Source: Sphingobacterium wenxiniae (lineage in GTDB: Bacteria; Bacteroidota; Bacteroidia; Sphingobacteriales; Sphingobacteriaceae). Taken from it: 64,000 bases of DNA. The first letter of the stretch is position 1; each line of letters opens with the position of its first letter. Made by a program: the position numbers and the translations under genes. The stretch lies in assembly GCF_900116225.1 (NCBI RefSeq), contig NZ_FOZZ01000014.1, positions 33,495-97,494 of the forward strand. The letters are read 5' to 3'. Shown piece by piece: positions 8,910-17,143 of this stretch. The notes beneath the pieces are model-generated. The model ran no database searches, was not told the DNA's origin, and saw only the letters and a program-made list of their open reading frames with translations.

Positions 8910-11072
8910 ATGAAAAAACTAATCGTACTACTTACAGTGATTACCTTGGGGCAAATCACGTTTGCCCAATACCGCTACCCGGCTTCGAAAACCGTAGAAG
9001 TATCCGACACGTATTTCGGAACCACAGTATCTGACCCCTACCGTTGGTTGGAAGATTTGAAAAACCCAGAAGTGGAAACTTGGTTCAAGGCACAGGCGGA
9101 TTATACCAATGCGGAGCTTGCCTCCCGCATGGGCGGGACCAGTCAGGACATCTTGATGAAAGAATTGAAAGCGTTCGACAATATGAAATCTGGAAGATAT
9201 TCGCCTGTTGCTAAAGCCGGAGGCAAATATTTCTACGAGAAACGTCTGCCGGATGAACAGGTTTCAAAACTGTATTACCGACAAGGCAAAAATGGCAAAG
9301 AAATTTTACTCTTTGACCCGCAGGCTTTTGTAGAAGGGAAAACATACGATTACAGTCCGAGTGTAAGCGCTGACGGAAGTAAAGTCGCAATGGTATTGAG
9401 CGAAGCGGGAACTGAAACCGGTGATATTCATATTTTGGATGTTGCCACAGGAAGTTTTTTGTCCGATGTTATTCCGCATAGCACGGGTGGATTTGCCGAA
9501 GGGAGCAACACAGATCTGCATTATCATCAACTTAAAGGCTATGATGTTCACGACCCTGAACAGCGCTTGAATATCCCTTTCAAGCTGCACGTTCTCGGAA
9601 CGCCTGTTGAAGAAGATATGGTATTGGTAAGTGCTAAAAACAATCCCGAACTGAATATTTCGGCAGAGATTCATCCGGTGATTATGGAGTTTTGAGGTTC
9701 GCCTTATATGCTCTTGGGATTATTTACCGTAGATAATAATGCGCCTTTGTACTATGCCAAAAGGTCTGAACTAAAATCAGAAAACATCGATTGGAAACCT
9801 TTGGCAACCAAAGAGGATGAGATACAGGGTGGTTTTATGAAAGGAACGGATATTTTCCTCCTGACCACGAAAGGAAACCCGAAATTCAAAATCATCAAAA
9901 CTTCGTTGGATAATCCTGATTTAAAAAATGCAGCAACCATTGTGGAAGGTAACGATGAATGGCAGCTTTCGCCCAGTGCATTTACAGAAACCAAAGATTA
10001 TTTCCTCTTCAACAAGACAAAAGATGAATTGCTCACCAAAACGTATCAGTACGAGTACAAAACAGGTGCAATTTCCGAAATCAACGTTCCTTTAGAAGGG
10101 AATATCTCTACTTGGAGCTGGTCAAAAGAAGATAACGAAGTTATTTTGGTAAATAGAGGTTGGACGACGCCGTTTAATTATTACAATTACGATGTAGAGA
10201 CCAAGGACTTTTCTGACGGAATTTTGTACGTAAAATACAAGTATCCTAATTTAGAAAATATTGTTTACGAAGAAGTTGAAGTACCGTCTTGGGATGGGAC
10301 GCTTGTGCCGTTGAGCATCGTTTACGACAAGACCAAATTGAAAAAAGACGGTAGCAACATCGCTTTTATGGAAGGCTACGGTGCGTATGGGGCAAATGCT
10401 TACACCCCGTATTTCGCAGCCAATAACCTGGCTTTGCTCAATCGTGGCGTTGTCATGGCTTATGCGCATATAAGAGGGGGTGGCGAAAAAGGCTACGAAT
10501 GGCATCTGGCAGGAAAAAAGACCACCAAACCCAACACCTGGAAAGATTTTAACGCCTGTGCAGAATGGCTCATCGAAAACAAATATACTTCATCGGACAA
10601 ATTTGGTATTTCAGGAGCAAGTGCCGGAGGAATTTTAATTGGCCGAGCCATTACCGAACGCCCCGATTTATATAAAGTTGCCATTCCAAAAGTGGGCGCT
10701 TTAAATATGATGCGAATGGGGTTTTCGCCGGGCGGACCTGTCAACATCCCTGAGTTTGGTACAGTCGAAATCGAAGAAGAATTTAAGGCATTGCTGGAAA
10801 TGGATGCTTACCAACATATTCAAAAAGGGGTAAAATATCCGGCACAACTGATTACAACAGGCTTTAACGATCCACGCGTACCGAGTTATAATTCCGCAAA
10901 ATTTGCCGCAAAAATGCAGAATGAAAACGGTTCGCAAAATCCGGTTTTCTTGGATGTCGATTATAGCGCCGGGCACTTCGGCGGCAGCACCATGGACGAG
11001 TATTTTGCCCAAATAGCCAAAGAATATGCCTTTTTGCTTTGGCAATGCGGGGATACAGAATTTCAGAAGTAA
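8910..11072 (+). pseudogene. Prolyl oligopeptidase (S9A), interrupted by an in-frame TGA
   Basis: Read through, this is a 720-codon periplasmic prolyl oligopeptidase. It has a signal peptide (ending QITFAQ), an N-terminal YPASKTVEVSD segment, SDPYRWLEDL, a beta-propeller, and a C-terminal alpha/beta-hydrolase domain. The catalytic Ser571 is in SGASAGG, the Asp in GFNDPRVPSY and the His in YSAGHFGGS. Codon 262 (9693-9695) is TGA, between VIMEF and GSPYML; the frame is otherwise continuous and all catalytic motifs survive. Translation would give a 261-residue propeller fragment, with possible reinitiation at ATG 9708 giving a 454-residue protein. A recent nonsense mutation or a sequencing error are the likely explanations; nothing indicates selenocysteine or recoding. 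Confidence 0.85.
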
Positions 11073-11082
11073 CGAACAATTC

Positions 11083-11115
11083 AGATCTTCAAGATTTTCA
11101 GAATCTTGAAGGTCT
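11083..11115 (+). terminator. Hairpin after the oligopeptidase gene
   Basis: Arms AGATCTTCAAGATT (11083-11096) and AATCTTGAAGGTCT (11102-11115) form a 14-bp stem with one G-U pair and a five-base loop. It starts ten bases after the stop codon. It lacks a strong T-run. Confidence 0.6.
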
Positions 11116-11169
11116 ATGTCTGCCCTGTCTGGTCATTCGTTTGAAACGAGTTATAGTCCTGCCTTTTAA

Positions 11170-11290
11170 TCTCCCGTCAAAGCCGGGACGGGCTTTCTCC
11201 AAAGGAGAGGGAAACCAATTAGTTTCCTTGACAGTTAGATAGGTAGCAAGCTATATAGCTCCCTCTCCTTTGGAGAGGGTTGGGGAGAGG
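11170..11290. repeat. Paired CTCC..GGAG palindromic intergenic repeats
   Basis: Two copies of a small palindromic motif, CTCCAAAGGAGAGGG near 11200 and CCTCTCCTTTGGAGAGGG near 11262, lie about 60 bases apart. Smaller hairpins sit between them (AAAGCC..GGCTTT, GGAAAC..GTTTCC). The arrangement is typical of REP-like or BIME-like repeats. No coding potential is seen. Confidence 0.6.
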
Positions 11291-11317
11291 AAAATAAAGC
11301 AGGACTCAGACTGACAG

Positions 11318-11387
11318 TTCCCTCCCTCATTCCCCCCTTTCACATACAGAAATAGCCTTCTTGCTCATTTATAATGAAAATTATAAA
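11318..11387 (+). promoter_or_regulatory. Copy A of the recurring element plus a palindrome, upstream of the LytTR regulator
   Basis: Bases 11318-11369 (from TTCCCTCCCTCATT to TTGCTCATT) align without gaps to 15381-15432, ahead of the collagen-like gene. The blocks TTCCCTC, TTTCAC and TTGCTCATT are identical. It overlaps an 8-bp palindrome, TTTATAAT-GAAA-ATTATAAA (11368-11387). The regulator ATG is 61 bases past the element. An operator for the LytTR regulator is an inference. Confidence 0.45.
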
Positions 11388-11430
11388 TAGAATATTTAGC
11401 TTTATATGAGCAATTGTATAGCATGATATT

Positions 11431-12165
11431 ATGATGAAGGCCGTTATATTGGATGATGAAGTGAAAGGAAGCTCCCTTTTACAGCATAAGTTGAAACCTT
11501 TTTCATCACTTATCTCCGTAGAGAAAGTCTATAATGATCCACAAAAAGCGTTACGTGAAATAGCTTCTGTGAAACCCGATGTGCTGTTTTTGGATGTAGA
11601 AATGCCGATTTTAAACGGATTTCAATTCCTCGAAAAATTGGGGTATTTTGATTTTGAGGTAATCTTTGTGACAGCTTACAATATGTATACCTTGGATGCA
11701 TTGCGAGCTGATGCTTTGGATTATTTGCTGAAACCGGTAGATCCTGAGGAATTGGAATGTGCGGTCAATAAGCTCTATAAACGGATAGAGGCGAAGAGAA
11801 ATCGGCATACCGTTGAACCGCTGCGGGCTCCTAACACCAGTGATCGATTGGCTCTGCCGACAGGAGAAGGAATATACTTCGTTAAAAAAGAGGATATTAT
11901 CAAAGTAGAAGCCATGAGCAACTATTCTGTTTTTAAATTAAAGAATGCCATGAAAATTATTGTTTCTAAAACGTTGAAAGAGTTTGAAACAGTGTTGGAG
12001 GCGGGCAATTTTTTGCGGGTTAACCGAAGCGTAATTGTTAATCTCGATTATATCGTCCGTTATAAGAAAGGCGAGGGGGGTACGTTGGAATTGGTAGATG
12101 GTTCAGAGATTGAGGTTTCTGCGCTTAAGAAAAACTTGTTATTGGAGCGATTGTTAGGCGATTGA
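11431..12165 (+). CDS. LytTR-family response regulator
   Basis: 244 residues. An N-terminal receiver domain (about 1-120) has the acidic pair in ILDDE, the phospho-acceptor Asp55 in FLDVEMP, and the conserved Lys in LLKPVDPEE. A C-terminal LytTR DNA-binding domain (about 145-244) has IYFVKKEDIIKVEAMSNYS and FLRVNRSVIVNLDYI. LytTR proteins bind imperfect direct repeats upstream of target promoters. The cognate kinase gene starts four bases after this stop. The regulator thus links an external signal to target genes, perhaps including the surface operon at 15534 whose upstream region shares a ~52-bp element with this gene. Confidence 0.95.
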   Translation: MMKAVILDDEVKGSSLLQHKLKPFSSLISVEKVYNDPQKALREIASVKPDVLFLDVEMPILNGFQFLEKLGYFDFEVIFVTAYNMYTLDALRADALDYLLKPVDPEELECAVNKLYKRIEAKRNRHTVEPLRAPNTSDRLALPTGEGIYFVKKEDIIKVEAMSNYSVFKLKNAMKIIVSKTLKEFETVLEAGNFLRVNRSVIVNLDYIVRYKKGEGGTLELVDGSEIEVSALKKNLLLERLLGD

Positions 12166-12169
12166 TAGG

Positions 12170-15100
12170 ATGATAGGCAGAGCAGGATGTGGTAATTGGG
12201 TATGGGTTCTACTTTGTTGGATAACCTGTGTGTCGTTATGTTCGGCGCAGCAGCAAATCCATAATTACCTGCATTTTACTACGAGAGATGGGTTGCCCAG
12301 TAATAATATCCGTGATGTCAAACAAGATAAAGATGGGCTTCTGTGGATTACGACCAAAAAAGGACTGGCTTATTTTGATGGCACACATTTCTTTTCGATC
12401 AATTTCAATAGCGGAGAGCAACTGTTTTCTACAGATCTGGGACAACTAAGCCTGTCCAATAATGGTTTGAAGATCTGGATAACCACGTATAATCAAGGTC
12501 TGTTGTGCTTTGACAGGACACAGCCATTAGAACAGGCCGTTAAGGCTTATGATGTGCAGGTTGCCAATGGACAAACGGCTCTGCAAAAGCACGAATTGTA
12601 TGCAGTGCACGTAGCTTCTTCGGGACTGGTCTATTTTGGCGGACAGGAAACGGATCTACAGGTCTTGGATCCAAAGAGCGATAAAACGCAGGTGATAAAG
12701 CTCGGCGATAAAAATAGACACGAAACCATATACCGTATTCGGGAAGACCGTTATGGGAGACTTTGGATTGGCACGCGATATGGCGGTATTTATTCCTACA
12801 ATCCGAAGAATAGGGAAATTACCTCGTATGATTTGGGAAATACAGGGGAAAATGGAAGTTCAGCATTATGCTTTGTCAATGATGAAGTATATGCTTCCTA
12901 TTATGATCACGACATGGTGCGGATTGACCCGAAAAACCGAACGATTGTCGATAAACGTATCTTGGGGATGGAAGTCAACCAAGAGCTTTATGAAAATCAT
13001 ATTGATGATATGGCCTATGATGCGGAACAACAGCAATTAATAGCTACACATCGCACGGAAGGACTTTATAGCTACCATATTCCATCCAAAACATTGGATA
13101 TTATCGGCTGGGATGAAATCTCGCCAGAAGAACCTGTCCAGACAGCTATACACAGCATCCACATGGTTCGTGAAGGTTATTATCTGTGTACAGCAAATGG
13201 GTTATTTTATTATTCTCACAGATTTAACCGACTACAGGAATATATTCCAGATACAGAAAAGCCTATTGAAAAAATTTTTAAAATAGAGGGGCAACTATGG
13301 TATGTTACGGCGCAGGAAATCGGACAATTATCGTCTGATTTTAAGCAACGGTTGTCAGCTATTCCACTGAAAGGATTGCGTGTTAGCGGAATACATGTGG
13401 TAGGGTCGACGATATATTTGTCAACTTATGATAAGGGCATTCATGTTTTTGATGCAACATCATCTTCGATAAAACCTTTATCCGTAGTAGGGGAGATCTT
13501 TGGTCTGGGAAAAGCAGACTGCAATACTGTTTTACCCGATACAATTGATAATGAACCTGTGCTTTGGATAGGTTCGTGGAGCTCTGGTTTGTATAAGTAT
13601 CATTTTCCTACCAAAACTATCCAACGATTTAACCAACAAAATGGACTTCCGGACCATAAGATTATTAGCTTGGGAAAGGATAAGGCGGGAAATATCTGGC
13701 TGGGAATGGATGGGTATGGAGCCGTTCAGGTAACAGATAAGTCAAAGGGAACATTTACCCACTTTCTGCATACGCCTTTGCCGTCCAGTCTGGCGTCAAA
13801 TACAGTTTTTAACTTCCTATTGGATGCCAATGGGAGATTTTGGTACAGCAGTGGGCAGAGTGGGATAGGGCTGATTGATTTCTCTTCAGACTCGGTTACC
13901 TTTCGGCAGGATAGGGACAATAACCAATTCCCATGGGTATATGCCTATGCATTAAAGGCTGACGATAAGAATCGCATCTGGATGCAAACACCCGATGGGG
14001 TCATGATTTTTCATCCCGAGCAGCGCACTTTTTCACAACTGCGCACGGGTGATGGCGTGTTCCCGCCGGAACGGTTTCGTGTGTCTAATTTCTATTTTGA
14101 TGACCAAAATATTATTTGGCTAACAGATAAAGGATTGATAAAGGGGGAAATGAAAGATGTATATAATACGGATATTTCCGCTTTCTCTCCCTTAATTAGT
14201 GCCTTTAAAGTATTGAATAAGGACCATACCTACCGCCTTTTGCAGGATGCCATTCGGCTGAACGCAAAAGAGAATACGTTCTCATTTACATTTTCTACAC
14301 CTGCACTTGTAAAACATAATCACCTGCGATATGCTTATCGTTTGGATGGGGTAGATGAAGATTGGGTAATAGCCGATGATCTCCAACAGGCGATTTATAC
14401 CAATGTAGCCGGAGGGAAGTATACCTTTTATCTGAAGGTTGGTGATCTGGACGGCAACTGGTCTGAAAAGGTGCTGGGTATACCTGTATATGTGAAAACA
14501 AACTGGTACCAGAGCTTATGGTTCAAGTTTATGGTTGCAGGGATATGTTTTTTGGTTATCTTTCTTTTTCAGGCCTATCGCATCAAGCAACAGAAACAAG
14601 TGAACGAGTTGCAAAGGGCATTCACCGTGACGCTACAGCAGGAACTGGAAGCCAACGAGAAACAGATAAAAGAGCAGGCACAAATATTGGAAAGGGAAAA
14701 ACAGGAGAAAATAGAATCGGAATTTAAGCAACAGCTGTATGAAAGCGAACTAAAGGCTATTCGTTCGCAGATGAATCCGCATTTCATTTTTAATATACTG
14801 AATTCCATTGAGGCTTATGTCGTGGAGAATGATGCCCGTAGCGCAAGCAAATTGATCCATAAGTTTGCCGCATTAAGCCGTATTGTCTTGGAAAATTCGC
14901 AATTTGCTTTAGTATCCATCGTGTCAGAATTGCAGTTGGTCAAGCTCTATCTGCAATTAGAACAGGAGCGCTTCGACCATAAATTCAGTTTCGAGATTCA
15001 GGTGGATGAAAAACTGGAAAAGCAAAGCGTAAAAATCCCTTCTATGATTATCCAGCCTATTGTTGAGAATGCTGTTCATCACGGTATCCGGCATCTGCAA

Positions 15101-15370
15101 GACGCGGGAAAGATACTGATACGTGTTACTGAGCAGGAAGATTCTATTGTCATCGATATATTGGATAATGGTGTCGGGTTTGATTCGACTTCGGTCTCGG
15201 ATTCCTCTCCTTTTAAGACCACATCCTTCGGACTAAAAGGGGTCGAACATCGGCTAAATATGCTGAACGGTCAGTTAGCAAGCCAACGTGCTTTCTTTAC
15301 CATCGATAATCAACCAGAGGAAGACGGTTATACAGTAAAAGTAACCATGTTGCTTCCTGCTATGCTATAA
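12170..15370 (+). CDS. Two-component sensor histidine kinase with Reg_prop propeller (LytS type)
   Basis: 1066 residues. Signal peptide 1-27; periplasmic Reg_prop beta-propeller repeats (for example LPSNNIRDVKQDKDGLLWI, GLPDHKIISLGKDKAGNIWLG) to about residue 690; a Y_Y_Y-like beta domain (YRLDGVDEDW near 725); one membrane helix near 783-803; a coiled-coil to about 865; then a HisKA_7TM/LytS-type kinase with phospho-acceptor His871 in MNPHFIFN, and a HATPase with NAVHHG and LDNGVGF. It has no fused receiver and signals to the LytTR regulator encoded just before it. In Bacteroidota, Reg_prop sensors often respond to polysaccharides or other surface ligands; the ligand here is unknown. It ends 163 bases before the collagen-like gene. 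Confidence 0.95.
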   Translation: MIGRAGCGNWVWVLLCWITCVSLCSAQQQIHNYLHFTTRDGLPSNNIRDVKQDKDGLLWITTKKGLAYFDGTHFFSINFNSGEQLFSTDLGQLSLSNNGLKIWITTYNQGLLCFDRTQPLEQAVKAYDVQVANGQTALQKHELYAVHVASSGLVYFGGQETDLQVLDPKSDKTQVIKLGDKNRHETIYRIREDRYGRLWIGTRYGGIYSYNPKNREITSYDLGNTGENGSSALCFVNDEVYASYYDHDMVRIDPKNRTIVDKRILGMEVNQELYENHIDDMAYDAEQQQLIATHRTEGLYSYHIPSKTLDIIGWDEISPEEPVQTAIHSIHMVREGYYLCTANGLFYYSHRFNRLQEYIPDTEKPIEKIFKIEGQLWYVTAQEIGQLSSDFKQRLSAIPLKGLRVSGIHVVGSTIYLSTYDKGIHVFDATSSSIKPLSVVGEIFGLGKADCNTVLPDTIDNEPVLWIGSWSSGLYKYHFPTKTIQRFNQQNGLPDHKIISLGKDKAGNIWLGMDGYGAVQVTDKSKGTFTHFLHTPLPSSLASNTVFNFLLDANGRFWYSSGQSGIGLIDFSSDSVTFRQDRDNNQFPWVYAYALKADDKNRIWMQTPDGVMIFHPEQRTFSQLRTGDGVFPPERFRVSNFYFDDQNIIWLTDKGLIKGEMKDVYNTDISAFSPLISAFKVLNKDHTYRLLQDAIRLNAKENTFSFTFSTPALVKHNHLRYAYRLDGVDEDWVIADDLQQAIYTNVAGGKYTFYLKVGDLDGNWSEKVLGIPVYVKTNWYQSLWFKFMVAGICFLVIFLFQAYRIKQQKQVNELQRAFTVTLQQELEANEKQIKEQAQILEREKQEKIESEFKQQLYESELKAIRSQMNPHFIFNILNSIEAYVVENDARSASKLIHKFAALSRIVLENSQFALVSIVSELQLVKLYLQLEQERFDHKFSFEIQVDEKLEKQSVKIPSMIIQPIVENAVHHGIRHLQDAGKILIRVTEQEDSIVIDILDNGVGFDSTSVSDSSPFKTTSFGLKGVEHRLNMLNGQLASQRAFFTIDNQPEEDGYTVKVTMLLPAML

Positions 15371-15380
15371 ACTTTCGGTA

Positions 15381-15432
15381 TTCCCTCACCCAATTCAGAC
15401 TTTCACGCATTAAAAATCCCTGTTTGCTCATT
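15381..15432 (+). promoter_or_regulatory. Copy B of the recurring element, upstream of the collagen-like operon
   Basis: From TTCCCTCACCCAATTC to TTGCTCATT, ungapped alignment to 11318-11369 gives roughly two-thirds identity with three fully conserved blocks. It lies 101 bases before the collagen-like ATG. A second small palindrome, AAAGAA-ATA-TTCTTT, follows at about 15448-15462. Role as operator is inferred. Confidence 0.45.
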
Positions 15433-15533
15433 CTTGAAAAAGCGTAAAGAAATATTCTTTCTATTTGTTTTGTGAACTCTCTCTATGAGCGGATTCTAAG
15501 TTAAGCTAACAACTAAAAAATAAATATTTCGAT

Positions 15534-17114
15534 ATGAAAACGCAAAACATTTTTAGGGCAATTCTTATGGGAATAGGCCTGTTTATTTTTATAGCAGGGT
15601 GCACAAAAGAAGGTGCTGTTGGTCCACAAGGACTGCCGGGAGAAAGAGGTGAGCGTGGTGAACGCGGAGAGAGAGGAGCTGCAGGGGATGATGGATCGCG
15701 TATATTTAGTGGTACAGATGCACCCACCTCTAACTTAGGAAATGTAGGTGACTTCTATTTCCGAACTTCCAATAGTGATTTTTATGGGCCAAAGACATCA
15801 TCCGGTTGGGGAAAACCTGCCAATTTGAAAGGGGCTACAGGAGCCAAAGGCGCTACGGGAGCTACCGGAGCTGCAGGTTCAAAAATACTGAGTGGTACGG
15901 TTGCTCCGACAACGGGTCAGGGCGCCAATGGTGATTTCTACTTCAATACGGTAACAGCCGATTTCTATGGTCCTAAAACAGGTTCGGGTTGGGGTACGGC
16001 GATCAACCTAAAAGGTGTAAAAGGTGCTGACGGTTCGCGCATTTATAGCGGAGCGAATGCTCCAGATGCAGCTTTAGGAAAGAACGGCGATTTCTACTTC
16101 CGTACTAACGGCCTCTTCTATGGTCCTAAGACGGCCTCGGGCTGGGGAACGCCTGTAAACTTGAAAGGAGCTACGGGTGCAACTGGAGCCACGGGGGCTA
16201 CCGGAGCTGCAGGTTCAAAAATACTGAGTGGTACGGTTGTTCCGGCAACGAATCTGGGTAGAAACGGTGATTTCTATTTCAATACGGTAACAGGCGATTT
16301 CTATGGACCTAAAACAGGTTCGGGTTGGGGTACGGCGATCAACCTAAAAGGTGTAAAAGGTGCTGACGGTTCGCGTATTTATAGTGGAGCAAATGCTCCA
16401 GATGCAGCTTTAGGAAAGAATGGCGATTTCTACTTCCGCACCAACGGCCTCTTCTATGGTCCTAAGACAGCCTCGGGCTGGGGAACGCCTGTAAACTTGA
16501 AAGGCGCTACGGGTGCAACAGGAGCTACTGGTACCGCAGGTAAAGATGGGTCTAAAATACTTGCCGGAGCAGGAGCACCGTCAAGCTCTATCGGAACTGT
16601 GGGCGATTTCTATTTGGATACAGCAACTGGGAATATATATGGGCCTAAAACGACAAGTGGATGGGGAAGTGCTATTCTCAGCGTGAGAGGTCCTGCTGGT
16701 CCTACTGGTCCACGTGGTCCTGCCGGTCCTCAAGGCCCTGCAGGAACGGCCAATGTAATTTATAGCGACTGGATTAAACCAAGTTGTGACGACTGTTACT
16801 ACTTTGATATTGATGTTCCGCAATTGAAAGATGAGATTCTTCACCGTGGACAGGTTTTAGTCTATAGAGGTGTCATGAAAGGTGGTGACTTAATATTTGT
16901 TGATCAGTTAGGATCTGATAGTGCTCCCACAACTGGTTTTTATTATACAGCATATTCAGGCCGTATAAGTATTAATGCAAGAAGAAATTCGAAAATTTAT
17001 GTAGATGATGCTGTGTATCGTTACGTCCTCATTCCAGGTAGTATACAGGCAAGCGCTAAAGTCAATTTTAAGGATTTTAATCAAGTGAAAGCAGCATTTA
17101 ATATCCCGAATTAG
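15534..17114 (+). CDS. Collagen-like repeat lipoprotein
   Basis: 526 residues. An N-terminal lipoprotein signal ends FIFIAGC (lipidated Cys23), so it is anchored in a membrane. Then come Gly-X-Y blocks (GPQGLPGERGERGERG) alternating with ~40-residue modules of the form GDFYFNT..DFYGPKTGSGWG..NLKG. Five Gly-X-Y stretches are interrupted by these modules; the last (RGPAGPTGPRGPAGPQGPAG) precedes a unique C-terminal domain of about 120 residues containing CDDCYYFDIDVPQ. Two consecutive 112-residue units are nearly identical at DNA level. Collagen-like proteins of Bacteroidota are surface proteins of mostly unknown function. It is the first gene of a four-gene set with a barrel, a giant secreted protein and an FnIII protein. 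Confidence 0.9.
   Translation: MKTQNIFRAILMGIGLFIFIAGCTKEGAVGPQGLPGERGERGERGERGAAGDDGSRIFSGTDAPTSNLGNVGDFYFRTSNSDFYGPKTSSGWGKPANLKGATGAKGATGATGAAGSKILSGTVAPTTGQGANGDFYFNTVTADFYGPKTGSGWGTAINLKGVKGADGSRIYSGANAPDAALGKNGDFYFRTNGLFYGPKTASGWGTPVNLKGATGATGATGATGAAGSKILSGTVVPATNLGRNGDFYFNTVTGDFYGPKTGSGWGTAINLKGVKGADGSRIYSGANAPDAALGKNGDFYFRTNGLFYGPKTASGWGTPVNLKGATGATGATGTAGKDGSKILAGAGAPSSSIGTVGDFYLDTATGNIYGPKTTSGWGSAILSVRGPAGPTGPRGPAGPQGPAGTANVIYSDWIKPSCDDCYYFDIDVPQLKDEILHRGQVLVYRGVMKGGDLIFVDQLGSDSAPTTGFYYTAYSGRISINARRNSKIYVDDAVYRYVLIPGSIQASAKVNFKDFNQVKAAFNIPN
15871..16542 (+). repeat. 336-bp tandem repeat inside the collagen-like gene (two units)
   Basis: CTGCAGGTTC followed by AAAAATACTGAGTGG begins at 15871 and again at 16207, a period of 336 bp (112 codons), with long near-identical stretches. 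The in-frame unit could expand or contract by recombination without breaking the frame. Confidence 0.8.
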
Positions 17115-17143
17115 GTTGATAATTTCGATAACCCGCATGTGTT

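Noticed and set aside
9693..9695. Selenocysteine or recoded TGA in the prolyl oligopeptidase
   Set aside because: No SECIS-like hairpin stands out after the codon and the position is not an active-site residue, so a mutation or read error is simpler.
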